Positions 1 through 7,251 of a stretch of DNA of 64,000 bases are shown here, one piece after another; the first letter of the stretch is position 1, and every line of letters begins with the position of its first letter. The stretch is from Candidatus Nitrotoga sp. M5 (GTDB lineage: Bacteria; Pseudomonadota; Gammaproteobacteria; Burkholderiales; Gallionellaceae), in assembly GCF_927904885.1 (NCBI RefSeq), contig NZ_CAKMNW010000010.1:1-64000 (forward strand), given 5' to 3'. The notes under the pieces were generated by a model. The model was not told where the DNA came from and did no database searches. It saw nothing but the letters and a program-made list of their open reading frames with translations. The position numbers and the translations under genes are program-made.

Positions 1-190
1 AGCAATCAATATTGAAATCTAATATTTTTTACTTAAATTAGGTCTTTAATCGTTAGCTGTTGAAACCAGAAGATACTTTTTGTCCAGAAATTAGGAATAT
101 ATGGTAGTGAAAAACACAAAATTCATCATTTTTTCAATATATTCAATCAGTTGCATAACATTAAACAGCTAATGACGACAATCATAGAAG

Positions 191-208
191 TGTCTTAATT
201 TAGAGACA
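191..208. promoter_or_regulatory. Operator-like palindrome, TGTCT-N8-AGACA
   Basis: The sequence reads TGTCTTAATTTAGAGACA. The arms TGTCT and AGACA are separated by 8 bases, the same geometry as the palindrome centred 66 bases downstream. A pair of identical-design palindromes upstream of an operon suggests binding of a dimeric regulator; the regulator is unknown. Confidence 0.45.
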
Positions 209-247
209 AATATAAGTGTATTTTTATATGTTATATATAAAATCAAT

Positions 248-283
248 ATGTTATTTTGTCTCCAAATGGAGACAAAATAACAT
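248..283. promoter_or_regulatory. Perfect 16-bp-arm inverted repeat upstream of the feeM-like operon
   Basis: The arm ATGTTATTTTGTCTCC is followed by AAAT and then its exact reverse complement. The core at 257-274 is TGTCT-N8-AGACA, matching the site at 191-208. It could be an operator, or a terminator-like hairpin of an upstream gene outside the window, although no T-run follows it. The shared core favours an operator. Confidence 0.5.
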
Positions 284-433
284 TAAATAATCCGTCAAAT
301 TAACCGATATGTACTTTACAAATGCTTTGCATAAAAATCATTAACCACATTGCTGAAAAATATTATGACTAGCCTGTAGTAAATTTATGATCATTTTTAA
401 TTTAAATAACATAACTAGTGAGGTTTTTTACCA

Positions 434-1213
434 ATGATTGCTCAGCCAAATTCTATGGATCAGGAGGATCAAGCCCTCATTACGTTTCCTCCACACCCCT
501 TACAAGATGTGTTAATTCCCAAATTAACATCCGAGACTATCAAAGAGATCCCCTTCGCTCAGCAACAATTTCAAATCCGATTAGCTAATTCGCAAGGAAT
601 ACGTGAAGCCGCCAGTCTGCTGATCAAGAAGATGTACAGTTGGCGTGGTTATGACACTGACTCTTTAACAGACCCCAACAAGATTACCTTGGTGACCCAC
701 TATCATGATGACTTAGTGGGTACCCTCACCATAGGTCTGGATTCCCCCCCCCAAGGTTTAGCAGCTGATGAACTTTACCATCCTGAAGTAGAGCTACTAC
801 GTAGCCAGGGTTGTAAACTGTTCGATATCACACGCTTGGCGATTGACCAGAATTTAAAATCCAAAAGAGTAATGCCGGCGTTGCTTCATGTTGCCTATAT
901 ATATGCAAGCAATATTCATCATTGCACTGATACTTTAATTGAGGTCAACCCTCGACATGTGATATTTTATGAGCGCATGATGGGTTTTAAACAACTTGGC
1001 CCAGAGAGAACGTGCCCTCGCGTTAATGCCCCGGCTGTGCTATTGACGCTAAAAATGTCCTATATGCTTGAACAAATTAAAAAATATGGTGGCCTCGGGC
1101 CGGACGCAAAAACTACTAGGTCGATTTACCCTTATTTCTTTCCCCACAAAGATGAACTGGGGATCACCCAACGTTTATTGAGAGATGGATATGGCCCTGC
1201 CTCACCACTATGA
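434..1213 (+). CDS. FeeM-like N-acyl amino acid synthase (GNAT fold)
   Basis: The 259-residue protein resembles the FeeM/autoinducer-synthase-like branch of GNAT acyltransferases, which join an acyl chain from acyl carrier protein to an amino acid. The recognisable core runs from about residue 45 to 215: a segment LVGTLTIGLDS typical of the central strands, a conserved LFDITRLAID block, and a C-terminal part ending in IEVNPRHVIFYERMMGF, as in this family. The substrate cannot be read from sequence. It is first of three tightly coupled genes: its TGA overlaps the ATG of the ThiF gene by 4 bases. Start chosen at ATG 434, with GAGG about 13 bases upstream. A run of nine C residues at 744-752 lies inside the frame and could allow slippage. 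A PEP-CTERM/exosortase-associated acyltransferase is the nearest alternative name. Confidence 0.72.
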   Translation: MIAQPNSMDQEDQALITFPPHPLQDVLIPKLTSETIKEIPFAQQQFQIRLANSQGIREAASLLIKKMYSWRGYDTDSLTDPNKITLVTHYHDDLVGTLTIGLDSPPQGLAADELYHPEVELLRSQGCKLFDITRLAIDQNLKSKRVMPALLHVAYIYASNIHHCTDTLIEVNPRHVIFYERMMGFKQLGPERTCPRVNAPAVLLTLKMSYMLEQIKKYGGLGPDAKTTRSIYPYFFPHKDELGITQRLLRDGYGPASPL

Positions 1214-2067
1214 GCACATTTGAATACGAGCAGGCCTTTTCCCGCAATATCGGCTGGCTAACGCGGCATGAGCAGAATCAACTCCGCCACAAAAGGGTAG
1301 CGATAGCGGGTATGGGAGGGGTCGGAGGGGTACACCTATTAACTCTTTGCCGGTTGGGTATAGGCAAATTTAATCTGGCCGATTTTGATACCTTTGATCT
1401 CGTTAATTTTAATCGCCAGACTGGAGCTGCTGTCAGTACCTTGGGCCAGCCCAAGCTAGATATCATGATCCAGCAAGCGCGTGACATTAATCCAGAACTT
1501 GACATCATCGGGTTTACCCAAGGTGTAACGGAGAACAATCTCGATGCCTTTCTGGAAGGAGTCGATCTCTACGTCGACGGGCTGGATTTTTTTGCTTTTC
1601 AGGCTCGCCAACAAACATTTGCCCAGTGTGCCGCGAAAGGTATACCAGCCATTACAGCTGCCCCGTTGGGGATGGGTACTGCAGTACTCAATTTTCTACC
1701 TGGGGGCATGAGCTTTAAGGATTACTTCCGCCTGGACGACTGTCCCGAGTCGGAAAAACCTTTGCGTTTTCTCCTGGGGCTAGCACCCGCTCGCTTGCAA
1801 ATGGACTACCTAGCTGACCCATCAACGGTCGACCTGGCTAATCGCAAAGGCCCGTCCACCATAATGGCCTGCCAGCTTTGCGCTGGCGTCGCGGCGACTG
1901 AAGCACTTAAAATCCTCTTTGGGCGCGGACCGGTTCGGGCAGCGCCCAAAGGCTACCACTTCGATGCCTATCGCAATAAACTAGAGCTAACTTGGCGACC
2001 CGGCGGCAACCGCAACCCTTTGCAGCGTCTCGCCATCGCCATCGCAAAACGCAAACTTGGACTATAA
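1210..2067 (+). CDS. ThiF/MoeB/HesA family adenylyltransferase (E1-like)
   Basis: E1-like enzymes activate a carboxylate, usually a protein or peptide C-terminus, with ATP. The nucleotide-binding loop AGMGGVGG is at about residues 33-40, followed by ADFDTFDLVNFNRQ, the D-x-D and N-R-Q signature of the ThiF fold that contacts ATP. A CxxC (CQLC) lies near residue 225; the full four-cysteine zinc site of MoeB is not obvious. At 285 residues it is a stand-alone catalytic domain without a rhodanese or ubiquitin-like fusion. It overlaps the upstream acyltransferase by 4 bases, and its stop codon directly abuts the ATG of the nitroreductase (TAAATG), so the three are surely co-translated. ThiF plus nitroreductase recalls thiazole/oxazole peptide clusters, but no YcaO gene is present. 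The substrate is unknown. Confidence 0.85.
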   Translation: MSTFEYEQAFSRNIGWLTRHEQNQLRHKRVAIAGMGGVGGVHLLTLCRLGIGKFNLADFDTFDLVNFNRQTGAAVSTLGQPKLDIMIQQARDINPELDIIGFTQGVTENNLDAFLEGVDLYVDGLDFFAFQARQQTFAQCAAKGIPAITAAPLGMGTAVLNFLPGGMSFKDYFRLDDCPESEKPLRFLLGLAPARLQMDYLADPSTVDLANRKGPSTIMACQLCAGVAATEALKILFGRGPVRAAPKGYHFDAYRNKLELTWRPGGNRNPLQRLAIAIAKRKLGL

Positions 2068-3147
2068 ATGCAACCCACACCTCAGCCCATCGCGGATATT
2101 CTTGAATTCGCTCGCTGGGCGCCCTCCGGTGATAACACTCAGCCATGGCGCTTTGAAATCCTCGACGAGCATCATCTGATCATCCATGCGTTCGATACCC
2201 GCGATCATTGTATCTATGACCTTGATGGGCATCCCAGTCAAATTGCCTTGGGGGCGCTACTCGAGACCCTCGCCATAGCCGCGAGCGCCCATGGTCTGAT
2301 GGCAGAATTCAGGCGCATTCCTGACTCACCGGATACCCATCCTAACTACTTCGTGAAATTAATCCCAGACAGCCACTTACCGCTAGACACCTTATTACCC
2401 TACATAAAACAACGTACTGTCCAGCGTCGGCCCATGCGTACCACCCCCCTCAACGCATCGCAGAAACTGGCCCTGCAAATTGCTGTGGGAAAATTTTACA
2501 CGGTGCATTGGTTCGAAGGTGGAACACAACGCTGGCAATTAGCTAAATTGATGTTTGACAACGCTAAGCTCAGACTCACACTGCCGGAGGCCTATCTCGT
2601 CCACCGTGACATCATCCAGTGGAACGCCCGATACAGCGAGGACAAAGTACCCGATCAGGCCTTAGGGGTGGACAAAATGACCCTAAAGTTGATGAACTGG
2701 ATCATGGCGAGTTGGCGACGTGTTGATTTTTTTAACACTTACTTGGCCGGACACTTGGTGCCGCGGCTTGAAATGGACTTGCTGCCTGGTCTTTTTTGTG
2801 CCGCCCATTTCGTCCTTCTGGCGCACAAAGCGCCTGAGACGATCGACGATTACGTGGCTGCAGGCCGAGCGGTTCAGCGCTTCTGGCTAACAGCCACAAG
2901 TCTGAGCCTTCAATTACAGCCCGAAATGACTCCACTTATATTTAGCCGCTATGTGCGTGAAGAGAGGGCATTTAGCCGCCTACCCGGCGCCACGGAAACA
3001 GCGGCAAACCTGGGCGCTCGGCTTTCCCGGTTGCTGCAGAACGACGCAGTAGGCCAGGCTGTATTTCTAGGGCGAATCGGCAACGGGCGTTCGGCAACCA
3101 GCCGATCCTTGCGCCTGTCAGTTGGACAGTTGGTTAGCGCGAAATAA
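2068..3147 (+). CDS. Nitroreductase family protein (FMN-dependent oxidoreductase)
   Basis: The N-terminus contains ILEFARWAPSGDNTQPWRF, the classic FMN-contacting motif (A-x-x-APS-x-x-N-x-QPW) of nitroreductase-type flavoproteins. At 359 residues it is longer than the usual 180-220 residue single domain, suggesting the pseudo-dimeric two-half form; a second poorly conserved half follows residue 180. It probably oxidises or reduces an intermediate made by the two preceding enzymes. It is the last gene of the operon, and its stop at 3147 is only 2 bases from the end of the convergent outer-membrane protein gene, with no clear terminator between them. The specific reaction is inference; family membership is well supported. 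Confidence 0.82.
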   Translation: MQPTPQPIADILEFARWAPSGDNTQPWRFEILDEHHLIIHAFDTRDHCIYDLDGHPSQIALGALLETLAIAASAHGLMAEFRRIPDSPDTHPNYFVKLIPDSHLPLDTLLPYIKQRTVQRRPMRTTPLNASQKLALQIAVGKFYTVHWFEGGTQRWQLAKLMFDNAKLRLTLPEAYLVHRDIIQWNARYSEDKVPDQALGVDKMTLKLMNWIMASWRRVDFFNTYLAGHLVPRLEMDLLPGLFCAAHFVLLAHKAPETIDDYVAAGRAVQRFWLTATSLSLQLQPEMTPLIFSRYVREERAFSRLPGATETAANLGARLSRLLQNDAVGQAVFLGRIGNGRSATSRSLRLSVGQLVSAK

Positions 3148-3149
3148 AG

Positions 3150-4619
3150 TCAAAAGCTGTATCGCGCCTCTGTATAAACCCGATCTTTGTTGTCGAACTG
3201 CCCGAACAGACCAGTATGATGCCCTGAAAAGATATCGGCTCCTGTTGCCAGCCGCCAATTACCATCTAGCTCGTAGGTAAGTTTAAGTTGGGCGAACCAG
3301 TCGTTGCGGTTCAAGCTTCTGACCAGCAGCATTTTAGGTTCGAGTTTAGGGTGGAGCGCATGGGTAGTAAGCAACAATGAAATTCCACTTTCGGTTTTGC
3401 GTGGCATAATTCCTGAATCATAATTTTGAAAAAAACGCTGAAATATTTGAGTGTTAAATCGCGTTTCCTGCGGAAAATTCCATTCTAAGCCCGCTACGTA
3501 ATCAAAAATATTTTGCTTAACTAGACCATCCACATCAGCCGCGTTTATCGTACTGAACTGCTTGCCTCTGGTGTATATTGCCTCAGCCTTGAGCACCATC
3601 GGCCCAAGATCCTTACTTAATGTGCCACCTATCTGGTGAATACGATCGTGAATGGGCTGAAAGGTGATAACGGGGGTAGGCAGCAGTGAAGCCTGACGCG
3701 CAAAGGCCGCCGCTGGATCGTTGGCAGTGTAATAAAAACCGGAGATGTCCCACCCGCTCTTAAGATAGGACAAGCGCGTGCCATAAGCCATGTCATTCAG
3801 GCCAGTGGGCTTTTTTTCTGAAGCAATGATCGTCTTAACGCCGGGAATGGGAAGCGGATTAAACGGGTAAAACTCGGACCCAGGCTTTCCTATATCATCG
3901 TAGCTCATGTAAGGTATCCATACCCCTTCAGCATGAAAATCCCCCTTAAAATACTCAGCCCGTGCAGCCCACTGTGGAATACGGATAATATCGAAATCTT
4001 GTAGTACATGCTGGCGTAAATCCTTGGCCGAGACCACATCGGCAAAAAATAACCCAACCATCTCTCCCCAGATAATATGCTGCCTTCCTAAACGAAAGTC
4101 CCAGTTCCCAGTAGAAATATCCGTGTAAGCCTCACGAATCATGGCCTCGAATCGCTGATCTTTGCGCACCGCTTGAGGATAAAAGTCGGTGAGATCATAG
4201 ATCGGGTCATAATTGATACGCCCGCCCAATTTCCACGCCATCCCACCCTCCGTGCGGCCCTGAGTAGCAAGGTCAAGAATGTTGTTGAACCTGGACCAAT
4301 GCTGATTGTCGGCGTAGGTATAAGCAAGCTTATTTTGATAAAAACCGGTCAGTCGCAGGTTAAAGGGTAGGTCAGATTTCTCGGTCACTTGCGCAACAGG
4401 CAGAACGATGCTAGCCAGTACATTCTCCGAAACGGGTTCCTCGGGGCTGGGAGCAGAGAAGTTAAAAAGGTCGTCGAAAGATTGCGCACTCACGTTATTT
4501 TCTTTGCCTTCTGCTCCGTCTGCCGGTGCAACGTTTAACAACAGGACTAGCAGCAAAGCACTGAAAAATCTTGGCCGATAAACTCGCTGACTTTTTTTGG
4601 GGTAAACATTCCTTCTCAT
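3150..4619 (-). CDS. DUF1302-type outer-membrane beta-barrel protein
   Basis: The 489-residue product begins with a basic n-region and a hydrophobic core (FFSALLLVLLLNVAPADG), a Sec signal peptide with cleavage near residue 36. The body is rich in alternating aromatic/polar strands and ends EARYSF; a terminal phenylalanine is the BAM-recognised C-terminus of outer-membrane barrels. The segment FRLGRQHIIWGEMVG and the following strands resemble the DUF1302 family. DUF1302 genes commonly accompany exporters and LolA-like proteins in Proteobacteria. The gene starts 9 bases after the ABC ATPase stop, so the two are one operon. It could be the outer-membrane acceptor or channel for whatever the neighbouring LolCDE-like system moves. 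Confidence 0.68.
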   Translation of the reverse strand: MRRNVYPKKSQRVYRPRFFSALLLVLLLNVAPADGAEGKENNVSAQSFDDLFNFSAPSPEEPVSENVLASIVLPVAQVTEKSDLPFNLRLTGFYQNKLAYTYADNQHWSRFNNILDLATQGRTEGGMAWKLGGRINYDPIYDLTDFYPQAVRKDQRFEAMIREAYTDISTGNWDFRLGRQHIIWGEMVGLFFADVVSAKDLRQHVLQDFDIIRIPQWAARAEYFKGDFHAEGVWIPYMSYDDIGKPGSEFYPFNPLPIPGVKTIIASEKKPTGLNDMAYGTRLSYLKSGWDISGFYYTANDPAAAFARQASLLPTPVITFQPIHDRIHQIGGTLSKDLGPMVLKAEAIYTRGKQFSTINAADVDGLVKQNIFDYVAGLEWNFPQETRFNTQIFQRFFQNYDSGIMPRKTESGISLLLTTHALHPKLEPKMLLVRSLNRNDWFAQLKLTYELDGNWRLATGADIFSGHHTGLFGQFDNKDRVYTEARYSF

Positions 4620-4628
4620 AAGGTATTC

Positions 4629-5396
4629 CTATACTACCAACTGACCATCGGCCAGTTTAATCACCCGACCGGCCATCTCCATGACCCGTGCGTCGTGAGT
4701 GGAAAAAACAAAAGTTGTGCCCTCATTCTGATTAATGTCTTTCATCAATCTGAGGATACCTTCACCTGTCTTGTGATCCAGGTTGGCAGTCGGTTCATCT
4801 GCAAGAATTATGCTTGGACGGGTGGCAAGGGCGCGTGCAATCGCGACTCGTTGACGTTGGCCGCCACTCAACTCATTAGGGCGGTGGTGCGCATAAGGCT
4901 CTAGTCCAACCATATTCAGGTAATGCCGCACGCGATCCTGTCGTGTTTTTTTATCTACATCTCGTTGTTGCAATAAAGGATATTCAACATTTTCCCAAGC
5001 TGAAAGTACCGGCAACAGATTAAAGGTCTGAAAGACAAATCCTAGTGTATTCAATCGAAGATCAGCCAGTTCATCTGGCGTTTTACCACTTATATCCAGC
5101 CCTTCGATCAGAATGCTTCCCGAGGTCGGAGTGTCAATACAACCAATCAGATTGAGCAGGGTCGACTTGCCGCTCCCTGACGGCCCTGCCAGTGCCATGA
5201 ATTCGCCTTTATGGATAATGAGCGATATGTTAAGTAATGCATTAACTGATTGCTTGCCTAAATAATATTCCTTATCTACTGATCGAACCTCAACAATTAT
5301 CGGCACGGATTCAACAGCATTTTCACTATCGGGAACAAGCTCCGGTTGCGTACAGTTAACAGCAATATCATCGCCATATCGTTGATTATGTTTCAT
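4629..5396 (-). CDS. LolD/MacB-type ABC transporter ATP-binding protein
   Basis: All ABC ATPase motifs are present: Walker A GPSGSGKST, Q-loop FVFQTFNLLP, signature LSGGQRQRVAIARAL and Walker B IILADEPTANLD, followed by a switch histidine in FSTHD. The LSGGQRQRVAIARAL/ADEPTANLD pattern is typical of the LolD/MacB/FtsE group that drives FtsX-like permeases. The ATG at 5396 (MKHNQRY) was chosen over a TTG 18 bases upstream because GGAGG sits 5 bases before it; this gives 255 residues. The first 35 residues before the ATPase fold are a nonconserved extension. Its natural partners are the two permeases at 7252-9708, from which it is separated by a repeat-rich region and an opposite-strand gene. 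Confidence 0.88.
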   Translation of the reverse strand: MKHNQRYGDDIAVNCTQPELVPDSENAVESVPIIVEVRSVDKEYYLGKQSVNALLNISLIIHKGEFMALAGPSGSGKSTLLNLIGCIDTPTSGSILIEGLDISGKTPDELADLRLNTLGFVFQTFNLLPVLSAWENVEYPLLQQRDVDKKTRQDRVRHYLNMVGLEPYAHHRPNELSGGQRQRVAIARALATRPSIILADEPTANLDHKTGEGILRLMKDINQNEGTTFVFSTHDARVMEMAGRVIKLADGQLVV

Positions 5397-5801
5397 TTTT
5401 CCTCCATTCAGCAAGACACCACTACTGCTTCCAAAACTTCCAAGATAATAATGACCGTCAACTCAGGCAATGTCTGGAACTGACACGAAGGTGCGTCAAT
5501 TGTATTTCGCATTCCGCAGCGCTGCCAAACTTGTAATCAGTGCTGGAGATTGAATATTATGTAGCGCCTGTCGATCCTGTTTATCAAAAAACTGCCACAA
5601 CACCGCCTACCGACTAACCAATCACAAAACTTGTGATGAAACAACATGGCTCTACGTGACGTAGCGTGAGCAATCAACTTTTAACCTCCCGCAGAAGAAA
5701 TATATCCGTTCGCCTTAAGCCAGCCGAAAGTTGAGCAGTGTAATAGCTATCGTCGGCACAGCGGAGAATAACCAACCCAAATATTTCATTTAACCTTAAG
5801 T

Positions 5802-5913
5802 CTAGCAGCCTGTCAGACTTAAAGGAAATCGGCTGAAAATTGAGCTAAGCGGTGTATATTTCACCGCTTAGCTCAATTTTTGCTACGATTCATTAAGTTC
5901 GACAGGCTGCTAG
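5802..5913. repeat. Nested long inverted repeat (MITE or REP-like hairpin)
   Basis: Outer arms are CTAGCAGCCTGTCAGACTT at the left and AAGTTCGACAGGCTGCTAG at the right (19 bp, near perfect). Inside lies a second inverted repeat, AAAATTGAGCTAAGCGGTG and its reverse complement, around a short TATATTT loop. The two nested stems would fold into one long hairpin, a structure typical of miniature mobile elements or REP units. Confidence 0.7.
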
Positions 5914-5926
5914 CAATCCGTCAATA

Positions 5927-5950
5927 CTTCGACCAGCTCAGGACGAACGG
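5927..5950. repeat. REP-like motif (TTCGACnAGCTCAGGACGAACGG)
   Basis: The motif CTTCGACCAGCTCAGGACG followed by AACGG is a single-base variant of the TTCGACAAGCTCAGGACGAACGG repeat that, from memory, is common in intergenic regions of many beta- and gammaproteobacteria. Only this clear copy was seen in the window. Confidence 0.5.
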
Positions 5951-6212
5951 ATTTTTAAAAGTACATCCGTACTGAGTTATGATATTCGCCCGAAAGTCGT
6001 TGGCAAGAAACAGTGCTATGGTGAATTAGCGTCGTTTTCGGATAAAAAGCCAGTTAAGCAATCGCCATTGAACCGTCATCTGAGTATACAAGAACTCGGC
6101 TTGACGCTTTCGCCACAGGCTGTTGCAGCTTATGCATGATGCCAGTTGCCCTTGTTATAAATTTTCAAAAAATATAATTACTGTTTCTTGAGAGTTGATC
6201 AAAGTTAATTTA

Positions 6213-6288
6213 ATTTTTAATTAACTATTTCTTGATGTTCATCTTGTATTTAACGAAAGGTTATACGCCACGAATCAAATAGAGCCAA
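6213..6288 (+). repeat. Dispersed repeat family, copy A
   Basis: Roughly 75 bp sharing TTTTTAGCTAATTATTTCTTG ... TTATCGAAAGGTTA ... ACATAGAGCCA (consensus pieces) with copies at 21081-21156 and 37262-37340. All three lie in the same orientation, 80 to 345 bases before a plus-strand gene. Copy A is the most diverged. Confidence 0.55.
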
Positions 6289-6405
6289 AAAAAGCAGATT
6301 CTTACTTCTTGCTTGACAAAAACATGCCCCTATCTTTAACTTTATCGTATGATATTCTACAGTCTTTAATAATCTGGTTTGGATTGACGGATCACTTCAT
6401 ACACT

Positions 6406-7233
6406 ATGTCTATACTTTATCCTTATCTGCAATTCATGACTTTGCTCAACGTTCACATCAAGCGCCACCAACTCAAAGCTTTCTGGCGCACCTTCCTGAT
6501 TACGATGTTATTGTCGATTTGCACAACTACAGTGGCTGCTGACAAAACAAGTAACAACAATTTTGCACGTGAAATCCTATCGCAAGCAGACCGTATTCGT
6601 TTTCCTGACGAAGGCTTCCAGGTTGACGTGACTATCACGACAACAGAACCCGGCACCGATGAAGATGTACGTGTTTACCGGATACTCTCTAAAGGCAACA
6701 ACCAGACCCTAGTTCAGACCACGGCCCCTGCGGTGGACCGCGGTCAGATACTACTGATGCGGGATCGTGACCTATGGGCCTTTCTGCCCAACCTGTCTCA
6801 ACCGATTCGTTTGCCGCTTTCACAGAAACTGACTGGCCAAGTTGCGAATGGTGACTTAGCTCGCGCCAATTTCGTGGGTGATTACGAACCCAAGCTCCTG
6901 CGCACGGAGAATATTGACGGCGTTTCCTACCGCGTTCTGCAACTAGATGCAGTCGATCGTGGGGTCACGTATAGCAAGGTGCTCTTCTGGATAAACGAAA
7001 AAAACAATCGCCCCTATAAAGCTGAATTCTATGCGCTCTCAGGCCGACTACTAAAAACCGGCCATTACCAAGCGTATCGTGCGCTGGGTGGTGATCTGCG
7101 ACCAACCCAACTAATCATAGAAGACAGTCTGCGTCATGGTCGTCGTTCAGCTCTTGAATATCGCGACATGGTTATACGCGACCTGCCAGACAAAATATTC
7201 TCCAAGGACTATCTGAAAAAGCTCAGTCGCTGA
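6406..7233 (+). CDS. LolA-like outer-membrane lipoprotein-sorting family protein
   Basis: The protein of up to 275 residues has a hydrophobic segment FWRTFLITMLLSICTTTVAA ending in an AxA-type cleavage site near residue 45. The mature part fits the LolA-like fold annotated 'outer membrane lipoprotein-sorting protein': YRILSKGNNQTLVQTTAP, MRDRDLWAFLPNLSQPIRLPLSQ and SKVLFWINEKNNRPYKAEFYALSGRLLKTGHY are typical family blocks. It would act in the periplasm as a shuttle for a hydrophobic cargo. The start is uncertain: ATG 6406 and ATG 6436 both lack a good ribosome-binding site, and the second gives a more ordinary signal peptide. It faces the permease operon with an 18-base gap between stops, and forms a natural set with the LolCDE-like proteins around it. 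Confidence 0.75.
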   Translation: MSILYPYLQFMTLLNVHIKRHQLKAFWRTFLITMLLSICTTTVAADKTSNNNFAREILSQADRIRFPDEGFQVDVTITTTEPGTDEDVRVYRILSKGNNQTLVQTTAPAVDRGQILLMRDRDLWAFLPNLSQPIRLPLSQKLTGQVANGDLARANFVGDYEPKLLRTENIDGVSYRVLQLDAVDRGVTYSKVLFWINEKNNRPYKAEFYALSGRLLKTGHYQAYRALGGDLRPTQLIIEDSLRHGRRSALEYRDMVIRDLPDKIFSKDYLKKLSR

Positions 7234-7251
7234 TACTGCATTTCACCTCCC

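Larger units (their letters stand above)
1..433. other. AT-rich intergenic region upstream of the feeM-like operon
   Basis: No credible reading frame is visible. The stretch is strongly AT-rich and contains two operator-like palindromes of the same design (listed separately), about 150 and 230 bases before the first start codon of the operon. No confident sigma-70 -35/-10 pair could be picked out because of the AT bias. Confidence 0.6.
5397..6405. other. Repeat-rich intergenic region with possible gene remnant
   Basis: About 1 kb without a convincing complete gene. It holds a nested palindrome (5802-5913), a REP-like motif (5927-5950), one copy of a dispersed repeat (6213-6288) and a 65-codon open frame on the plus strand ending at 6139. 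That frame (reading ...VLSYDIRPKVVGKKQCYG...) could be the tail of a lost gene, but I do not recognise it. Confidence 0.6.
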
